From Streptacidiphilus albus JL83 (GTDB lineage: Bacteria; Actinomycetota; Actinomycetes; Streptomycetales; Streptomycetaceae): a stretch of DNA of 64,000 bases. A program made the position numbers and the translations under genes. The stretch is from positions 1,798,001 through 1,862,000 of the forward strand of contig NZ_JQML01000001.1 of the NCBI RefSeq assembly GCF_000744705.1, in the 5' to 3' direction. This document shows positions 58,218-64,000 of the stretch, piece by piece. The notes beneath the pieces were generated by a model. It had not been told where the DNA came from. It did no database searches and worked only from the letters and a program-made list of their open reading frames with translations. The stretch's first letter is position 1, and each line of letters starts with the position of its first letter.

Positions 58218-58971
58218 CCTGGTCGCCTCGGGATGAGCAGGGCCGCCCGCAGTCAAGCCCGCCGACACCCATCAAGGTCAGTCACTCGGACCCCTTGGGC
58301 CGCCTGCTTCTCGCCGCGATTTGCCCTTGAGCCGCCAGCTGACGACCGCGACGGCCGCTGAATTCCGCTCTCTGAGCTTCGGGGCATGATCGACCGTCAT
58401 GAGATCGTCAGCAGCGACACGTTGGAGGGGGTGTTGTACCTACTGCTTGATGGGGCTGGGCTGTAGTCAAAGGATCCGGATCCGGGTCGCCAAGAACAGG
58501 TGCGCGATCGGGGTGCCGGCGGTATTGGTGGCGAAGCATGCAAGGCGCATGCCGTCGGCGTCGGTTAAGCGCAACTGAGCTCCCTGGTAGGGCCGTTCGG
58601 ACGATGATCCGTATACGGAAACAGGGACCTGGACAATCCTCATTTTCGCGGGCAGAGGCCCCTTCTGCGTTCCTGAGCACCCGTCGGACAGCTGGCCTCA
58701 CGAAAGCCCGAGGCCAACTCCTCGAAACAGCGATCCCATCGCGCACCCTCCTCCACCTCCACGGTGGAGACGGGTAGTCCAATGCACAGCCCCGAGCACC
58801 GTTCTCGCAGCTCAGACTTTCACTCGGGAAGAGCCGCGCCCTTGTGAGATTGACCCTTGACGGTCGCCTGCCAGTGAAGAACAATTCGCTTCGCCAGCGT
58901 TACAAGCTTACGGGGGATAGCAACATGCTGACATCAAGCGACCGGCCCCCGTGGACAGAAGGTGGAGTTCC
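58218..58971. other. gene-poor stretch with IS debris
   Basis: No intact gene. It holds an IS1380 transposase fragment (next entry) and 58600-58971, where nothing but a possible upstream region for the secreted protein gene is seen. Confidence 0.5.
58467..58591 (-). pseudogene. IS1380-family transposase internal fragment
   Basis: Reads YQGAQLRLTDADGMRLACFATNTAGTPIAHLFLATRIRIL then stop. It matches the middle of IS1380-type transposases (GAQLxxTDADG ... FATNTxG). Frames break on both sides. Confidence 0.6.
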
Positions 58972-59334
58972 ATGGAATTCAGGCGCAAGTTTCTCCCCAT
59001 GATCGTCGCGGTCGGTGTGGCCGCTGTCGGCATCGCCACCGCGACCCCCGCATCCGCCCAGGTCTATCGGTCCTCGTCGTGCGGCGGCTCAGTTGAGATC
59101 CAAAAGGCGGGCCAGGGCGTCCAGTGCTTCACCTGGAACGGTGTGAAGTCGACCGGGTATGTTCTCAACGTCGGCGATTGGTACGGCTGGGTGGATGCCG
59201 GCGAGTACAACATCACGACGAACTGGCACGACCAAGCGACCGGTGCGAACTACACGATTTCGCCCGGGGTGTGGGGGAAGGCGGGGCAGCCCACGTCCAA
59301 CAGCATTCTGGTGAACATCGTATTCAACTCGTAG
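58972..59334 (+). CDS. small secreted protein
   Basis: 120 residues. Signal peptide about 1-29 (FLPMIVAVGVAAVGIATATPASA), mature part of about 91 residues, beta-rich with CGGSVEIQKAGQGVQCFTWNG (two cysteines), GDWYGWVDAGEYNITTNWHDQATGANYTISPGVWGK. AAGGTGGAG precedes ATG 58972. No family recognised. It lies between two IS1380 fragments. Confidence 0.72.
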   Translation: MEFRRKFLPMIVAVGVAAVGIATATPASAQVYRSSSCGGSVEIQKAGQGVQCFTWNGVKSTGYVLNVGDWYGWVDAGEYNITTNWHDQATGANYTISPGVWGKAGQPTSNSILVNIVFNS

Positions 59335-59479
59335 ATCCGTGCACGGCAGCGGGGCCTCCTCGGAGCTTGCGGGTGTTGCGTCCGCAAGTACGGGAGGTCC
59401 CACGGCCGCTGTCCCGGCGGCGAATGCGGTCGCACCAGTGCGTTACTGATCCGCCGTCACGGACGCCGGCCTCCGCAGT

Positions 59480-59635
59480 GAGGCGGCCGGTGGTGACCAG
59501 GCGGGCTGCGGCTGCGGCGGAGAGCAGTCGCAGCCGTAGGCGTTTGGATTCCCACCGGCGGGCCTGGCCGGCCAGGGCAAGTATCGGCATCCAGGCCAGG
59601 AGGTCCAGGGCGATCTGGACGACCTTCAGCGACGA
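59480..59635 (-). pseudogene. IS1380-family transposase C-terminal fragment
   Basis: VVQIALDLLAWMPILALAGQARRWESKRLRLRLL then AAARLVTTGRL closely fits the C-terminal part of Streptomyces IS1380-type transposases (IALDLLAWMPMLAL...RRLRLRLF...GRLVTTGRR). The order relative to the fragment at 58467-58591 shows they come from different copies. Confidence 0.68.
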
Positions 59636-59863
59636 GTTACTACAGCGACCCGGCCGACGAGCACGAGAGCATCACCAACCACCGGGGCTCGTACGCGAAG
59701 GCCACGGGCAGCTACTCGAAGAGGCCACGGCCGAACTGCGCGCCCTCGGCGTGACCAGCGTCCGCACCGACCGCGTTCGGGGGACGGTCGCGGAGCGGGA
59801 GACAGCGGCGTTCAGGACCCGTCCGAACTGTGCGGGCACTGCACGAAGGGCCGGGCGGGGGTA

Positions 59864-60129
59864 TCAGCCGATGGCCTTGACGAGGGCAGCAACGAACGTG
59901 GCCGCGTCCAGCGGCGCCCCATCCACCGGCGATGTCAAAGCCCTTGCGCGCCTGGTAGCCGGTGACGTTGTTGTAGTTGTTGCTGCCCTTGGCCACATCG
60001 ACGATGTCCGAGGCGCTCGCGTTGGGTCCCAGGCCGGTGTACAGGGCGGGGTTGATCTGGCCGAGGTTGCCGTCCGGCCGTCCACCCTGCTCGGACAGGA
60101 GTCCGGCGACGGCCTGTCCACCGTCTACC
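59864..60129 (-). pseudogene. S53 (sedolisin) peptidase C-terminal remnant
   Basis: Two frames combine to AVAGLLSEQGGRPDGNLGQINPALYTGLG, NNYNNVTGYQARKGFDIAGGWGA and PLDAATFVAALVKAIG, the typical sedolisin ending (LGxxNPALY ... GYxAxxGxDxATGWGxP ... FVAAL). A frame change lies at the GGWGA position and everything before, including the catalytic SGTS, is absent. Confidence 0.68.
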
Positions 60130-60251
60130 GCTCCCCGAGCCGGCAGAGCGCCGTCGCGGACATCACCGGCGGCAAGGCGGTTCCTGGGCGATGCGTGCCG
60201 GTGACCAGTTCGGGGGCGAGGGGCATGCGATGGCGCTTCGGTCCGCCCGCG

Positions 60252-60301
60252 CTTCGGGTACCTGCTCCCCCGCCGATCGGCGGGGGAGCAGGTACCCGAA
60301 G
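60252..60301. repeat. perfect 50-bp palindrome
   Basis: CTTCGGGTACCTGCTCCCCC begins 25-bp arms that meet at CCGATCGG with no loop. The complementarity continues imperfectly for another ~8 bases on each side. It lies upstream of the lipoprotein gene and beyond the S53 remnant. Confidence 0.95.
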
Positions 60302-60507
60302 TGCGGGTTGTTGCGGTGATTGATCCGGGCGAGGATGACGGGGCGGCAAGGCGTGCCGTTGGGGGCAGATACCCGCCGGGTATCCACCACACCCAAACAC
60401 CCGGGGGACCAGTGTCCGCCAAGGGGCGCGGATGCCTGTGTCACGCCTGTGCGAGCCCCAGGCTCGCGGCTTGGACGATCAGTGCGACGAAGGGGTGGGG
60501 GTTCCGT

Positions 60508-61305
60508 ATGCGGTTCACCGCAGCGTGCATCGGGGCGGCGGCCTGCCTTGCCGCGGTAGCGCTCGTCGGGTGCGGGAGCCATGACGCCAAGCACGCCGGC
60601 GCATCCGACCCGGCATCCGCATCCGCATCCGCATCCGCATCGAGGACGGCCGCGACGGTGGACCTGTCCGCGGAGCAGATCCTTCAGCGGGCTCGGGCGG
60701 CGGGGGCTGGGGCGTCGTCGTACACGATGTCCTTCAACTACGGCTCCGATCCGCTCGATCCGGATCCGACGCACTTGTCGGGCCGCTTGTCCTGGGACCG
60801 GAGCGGTCACTGTGTCGGGCACGTGGCAATCGCGGGCAAGGGTTCGGCAGAGCTCATCGTGTCCGACGGCACCACCTGGCTCAAGCCCGACCCGCGGTTC
60901 GCACAGGCGGAGTTCGGGCCGGCGGCAGCGGCGCTGCTTGCCGGGAAGTACCTCAAGGGCCCCGTCGGCGATCCCCACTTCGACGACCTGTCCGCCAGCG
61001 CCAGCGCCGACAACCCCCACGGGGACCTGTGTCAGATGGGTGTGTACCTTCAGTCGATCCCCGACGAAGGCGATGAGGGAGCAACGAAGCGGGGCACGAC
61101 CATCATCGGGGGCGTGCACACCGTCGAGGTGATGCCCGTGGGCAAGGGGGCCTCCAGCCTCTTCATCGCTACGGACGGAACGGCCCGTCTGATCAGGGCA
61201 GGGGATCAGCCGGGGGTTTGCTTTACCGACTACGACAAGCCCGTGGCCGTTCACCTGCCCGCAGCGAACCAGACTGTGGACGTGAGCAGGCTTCCTCGGC
61301 GCTGA
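60508..61305 (+). CDS. lipoprotein, LppX/LprG-like
   Basis: 265 residues. Lipobox ALVGCGS (Cys22), an Ala/Ser-rich linker with SASASASAS, then a domain of 215 residues: AEQILQRARAAGAGASSYTMSF, LSGRLSWDRSGHCVGHVAIAGKGSAELIVSDGTTWLKPD, VPVAVHLP-like end. Architecture equals the gene at 43706-44503. LppX/LprAFG proteins carry lipids across the envelope; assignment is tentative. ATG 60508 has GGGGTGGGG upstream. Confidence 0.65.
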   Translation: MRFTAACIGAAACLAAVALVGCGSHDAKHAGASDPASASASASASRTAATVDLSAEQILQRARAAGAGASSYTMSFNYGSDPLDPDPTHLSGRLSWDRSGHCVGHVAIAGKGSAELIVSDGTTWLKPDPRFAQAEFGPAAAALLAGKYLKGPVGDPHFDDLSASASADNPHGDLCQMGVYLQSIPDEGDEGATKRGTTIIGGVHTVEVMPVGKGASSLFIATDGTARLIRAGDQPGVCFTDYDKPVAVHLPAANQTVDVSRLPRR

Positions 61306-61565
61306 GCAGGATCCCGGCCGGGGCCATCCTCGCACCGGTCCCTGCTCACCGATGGCGGGGAGCAGCCCACGATGCTCCCCGCCTCAACCCCAGAGCCTGA
61401 CGGCCCCAAACGCATGCTCGCGGCCTGTCCGAGCCCGCATGCATCCTGCCCAGGCCGCGCTCTGCTGGCCACGTCTCGTCAAGGCCTCAGGTCGACCGGT
61501 GGCCGGCTCTCTGCCGCCACGAGCAGCCCCGTGCCTTCTTCAGTACCGCCAATCAAGGATTCTCC

Positions 61566-63551
61566 ATGTCTTCCCCCGGTTCGACCCGAATAGCGACCGC
61601 TGTGTGTCTGGCGGCCATGGCACTGGGACTTGCTCCCGCTGCATCCGCACTGCCTGTACGTCCGGCGGCAACGCAACCGACACCGGCACAGACCCCTGAC
61701 GTCTCTGCATTCGTGCCCGGTACGAGCGGGTCGCCTTCTTCGAAGACCGCCCCACCGCTTGCAGGCACCGCACGGGGTACATCGGGCCAATCCATCGCAC
61801 GCCCATCAGCAGCCCGCTCCCACCCAGTGCTGGAGAACTCCCGTCCCACCGCGCCGCTGCCTGCCGACGTGGGCCCGGGCGACGGGGCAGGGTGGACCAG
61901 TGCTGAGGCCGAGTCGTTCTGGACCCCGCAGCGCATGGCCGCAGCCGTACCGGAAGCGGTGACAGGAAGCCCTGCACCGGTACCGACTGCGACCGTCGGC
62001 CGGGCCCGGCCGTATACGAGCGCCGAGGCCATCGTGCCGAGGGGCCAGCACTTCGCGGGTGTCCCCTCCGTCGGCACCCTCTACTTCCTGGACAAGGCCC
62101 AGGTGGCGCACAACTGCACGGCCAGCGTCATCAAGAGCCCGGGGCGGAACCTGATCCTCACCGCCGGGCACTGCTCTCCGGGTCCTGGCGGTCACGACGC
62201 ATTCGTTCCGGGGTACGACCAGACGAAGCAGCCCTACGGGATATGGGCAGTCACCCGGGGTTACTCGGTGCCCGGTCACGGGACGTCGGGTACGGGGTCC
62301 AACCTGGACTTCGCCTTCGGCACGGTCGCCGACCGCGACGGCCGCAAGCTCCAGGACGTGACCGGCGGCAACAACCTGACCCGAACCCCCCGATACGACA
62401 ACCCCTCCGTCACCGTGATCGGCTACCCGGAGAAGGGGCACGACAGTACCGACCAGGCGATCCGCTGCACCGTGCCCACCAGCCGACTGCCGGGCGCGGG
62501 CCTGACACAGATGCAGATAGCTTGCCACGGCTACTGGGACGGCGTCTCGGGCGGCCCGTGGATGACCAACTTCAACGGCACCACCGGGGACATCATCGGC
62601 AACGTCGGCGGCCTCAATGCCGGCGGCCTGCTGAACTCTCACGACCCGCTCTACGATCAGGTCTCCTACAGCCCGATGTACGACGACCAGATCTTCAACC
62701 TCTACAAGCAGGCCACGACCGGCGCTGCTGCGCCCCCGGCTGCGTACTCGATGGGCAACCGCGCCACGTGGAGGAACGCCCGGCATGTGGTGGCCGGGAA
62801 CTTCACCGGCAAGTCCCGGGCCGAGGACATGATCACGGTATGGGTCGACGGCGAGGTCACGCTCTACCACGGCGACGGCAACACCCACTTCACCGGCGAG
62901 ACCCAACTGCTCGCCCCGAAGTCCGCCTGGAAGGACGCCGTCACGATCACCGCCGGGACGTTCACCCCCGAGAGCAACCACTCCGGCCTGGTCGTCCGCT
63001 GGATCGACGGCGAACTCGACCTCTACCCCGACGTCAGCGCCACCGGCATCGGCAGTGAGGTACGCCTGGAGAACGCCAACACCACCTGGACCAAGGCCGC
63101 CGTCGTCGCCGGACAGTTCGGCGGCAACGGCAAGACACCCACCGCCCTGGTCGTGGCCTGGACCGACGGCCACGTCAGCCTGTTCCCCAACATCACCAGC
63201 CACTCCATGACCGGAGAGGTCCAGCTGATCGCCGCCAACAAGACCTGGACCTGGATGCGCAACATCACCGCCGGCGACCTCGCCGGAAACAACGGCTCCG
63301 ACCTCGTCGTCCGCTGGCTCGACGGCACCCTCACCCTCTACCCCGACGTCGACGACTCCGGCACCCACCAGGAGACCACCCTCCTGAAACCCAACACCGC
63401 CTGGACCACCGTCACCGACATGACCGTCGGCAACTACTCCAACAACGGCTGGCCCGACGACCTCGTCACCCTCTGGGCCGACGGCCACCTCACCATGTAC
63501 CCCGACACCGGCAACAACGGCCTCGGCACCCCCGTTTCGTTGGTCGCCTGA
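61566..63551 (+). CDS. secreted trypsin-like serine protease with repeats
   Basis: 661 residues. Signal peptide 1-30 (CLAAMALGLAPAASALP), a Pro/Ser/Thr-rich propeptide of about 130 residues, a chymotrypsin-fold domain about 150-390: His in LILTAGHCSPG, Asp in NLDFAFGTVAD, Ser in WDGVSGGPWMTNF, with paired Cys (HNC/GHC, RC/AC). C-terminal 270 residues contain about five VCBS/FG-GAP-like repeats (VVAGNFTGKSRAEDMITVWVDGEVTLYHG and similar, each ~55 residues). ATG 61566 lies in a tract without an obvious GGAGG. Predicted extracellular protease. Confidence 0.88.
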   Translation: MSSPGSTRIATAVCLAAMALGLAPAASALPVRPAATQPTPAQTPDVSAFVPGTSGSPSSKTAPPLAGTARGTSGQSIARPSAARSHPVLENSRPTAPLPADVGPGDGAGWTSAEAESFWTPQRMAAAVPEAVTGSPAPVPTATVGRARPYTSAEAIVPRGQHFAGVPSVGTLYFLDKAQVAHNCTASVIKSPGRNLILTAGHCSPGPGGHDAFVPGYDQTKQPYGIWAVTRGYSVPGHGTSGTGSNLDFAFGTVADRDGRKLQDVTGGNNLTRTPRYDNPSVTVIGYPEKGHDSTDQAIRCTVPTSRLPGAGLTQMQIACHGYWDGVSGGPWMTNFNGTTGDIIGNVGGLNAGGLLNSHDPLYDQVSYSPMYDDQIFNLYKQATTGAAAPPAAYSMGNRATWRNARHVVAGNFTGKSRAEDMITVWVDGEVTLYHGDGNTHFTGETQLLAPKSAWKDAVTITAGTFTPESNHSGLVVRWIDGELDLYPDVSATGIGSEVRLENANTTWTKAAVVAGQFGGNGKTPTALVVAWTDGHVSLFPNITSHSMTGEVQLIAANKTWTWMRNITAGDLAGNNGSDLVVRWLDGTLTLYPDVDDSGTHQETTLLKPNTAWTTVTDMTVGNYSNNGWPDDLVTLWADGHLTMYPDTGNNGLGTPVSLVA

Positions 63552-63674
63552 CAACGCCACCCGCGGGCCCGGCAAGACCACAGGGCACAAACCCCACCCC
63601 ACCGCGCCCGCACACGCGGCATCCGAGCACACCACACCAACCACACCCGCCGACCCAACCATCCGGGGGACCCG

Positions 63675-64000
63675 ATCCACACGCACAGCCGACGAACCAG
63701 CACACAGGCAGCAACCACCGCGGCAGCAACACTGGCCGCAGCCCTGCTGCTCCTGACCTCCCTGAGTACCGGCGCCGCATACGCGGTCACGGGACCGGGA
63801 TGCCTGCAGGACACCTGCACGCCCCCGGCACCGGGCGCATCCGGCGCAGCGGCCGCCGACACCACGGTGGCCCCGGTCACCGGCGCGGCCACCGTCGGGG
63901 GCACCTTCACCCTGGGGAACGGGGAGCCGTTGGCGAACTACCCGGTCACCGTCACCGCGATGGACGACATCCCGGCCGTCGGGGACCAGGCGAGCCCCAC
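63675..64000 (+). CDS. secreted protein, 3' end outside window
   Basis: At least 108 codons: basic start, hydrophobic signal segment (TLAAALLLLTSLSTGAAYA), GPGCLQDTCTPPAPGAS and an Ig-like start TVAPVTGAATVGGTFTLGNGEPLANYPVTVTAMDDIP. No ATG, GTG or TTG exists at the expected site; ATC at 63675 sits 5 bases after GGGGGA and is the only candidate in frame before the signal sequence. Truncated by the window edge. Confidence 0.6.
   Translation, partial: MHTHSRRTSTQAATTAAATLAAALLLLTSLSTGAAYAVTGPGCLQDTCTPPAPGASGAAAADTTVAPVTGAATVGGTFTLGNGEPLANYPVTVTAMDDIPAVGDQASP

Noticed and set aside
58467-59635. The two IS1380 pieces as one transposase split by the secreted gene
   Set aside because: Read leftward, the C-terminal piece comes before the internal piece, so they must be from different copies.
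61806-63686. Long open frame antisense to the serine protease gene
   Set aside because: It mirrors the repeats of the protease gene, has Val/Gly bias and no recognisable domain.

Overview
The window is high-G+C actinobacterial DNA with strong G/C preference at third codon positions, GTG and TTG starts, and GGAGG-type ribosome binding sites. The gene content (a conservon-type histidine kinase/roadblock/DUF742/GTPase operon, XRE-DUF397 genes, ROK glucokinase, DUF5937 ArsR regulator, many secreted proteins) points to Streptomyces or a close relative in the Streptomycetaceae. No rRNA, tRNA, CRISPR array or replication origin is visible.

Layout. 1-8.9 kb: a CbiX-like protein, two closely paralogous LacI regulators, and a leftward operon for an alpha-glucoside ABC importer (binding lipoprotein, two permeases, GH13 alpha-glucosidase, LacI repressor) with a CTTGCA/TGCAAG operator in front of it. 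9-17.4 kb: homogentisate dioxygenase, then a conservon operon that carries two extra genes between its third and fourth members, and an alpha/beta hydrolase. 17.6-23.4 kb: long-chain acyl-CoA synthetase, an arylsulfotransferase remnant, and a secreted lectin/beta-helix protein divergent from its probable LacI regulator.

23.6-32.4 kb is the most unusual stretch. An XRE regulator with three DUF397 genes is split by three adjacent cassettes (23822-25081, 25084-27508, 27511-30226). Each cassette is bounded by related ~33-bp inverted repeats and separated from the next by one TA. Each has the order end - cargo - IS630-type transposase - end. Only the third has an intact transposase; the second has an internally deleted copy and the first a short tail. 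The cargos are a secreted repeat protein, an aldo/keto reductase with an ArsR regulator, and a small secreted protein. Small HTH and hypothetical genes follow.

32.4-49.3 kb is accessory DNA: secreted Ig-like, CHAP/propeller and SGNH proteins; a short two-cysteine peptide next to a PaaK-like adenylating enzyme and a methyltransferase; a ribbon-helix-helix regulator with paired palindromic operators; a small WXG/YbaB (type VII secretion-like) group; a GNAT-NTF2 fusion; and a deletion scar where a divergent regulator and MFS transporter both lost their 5' parts. 49.5-58.2 kb looks more like conserved chromosome: YjbQ, a BlaI repressor with operator facing DedA and PAP2 genes (a likely undecaprenyl-phosphate recycling pair), an SGNH-independent methyltransferase, an MBL hydrolase, Amt with an atypical PII, ROK glucokinase and a DJ-1/PfpI protein. 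58.2-64 kb holds IS1380 and S53-peptidase debris, a perfect 50-bp palindrome, a lipoprotein, a secreted serine protease with C-terminal repeats, and the start of another secreted protein.
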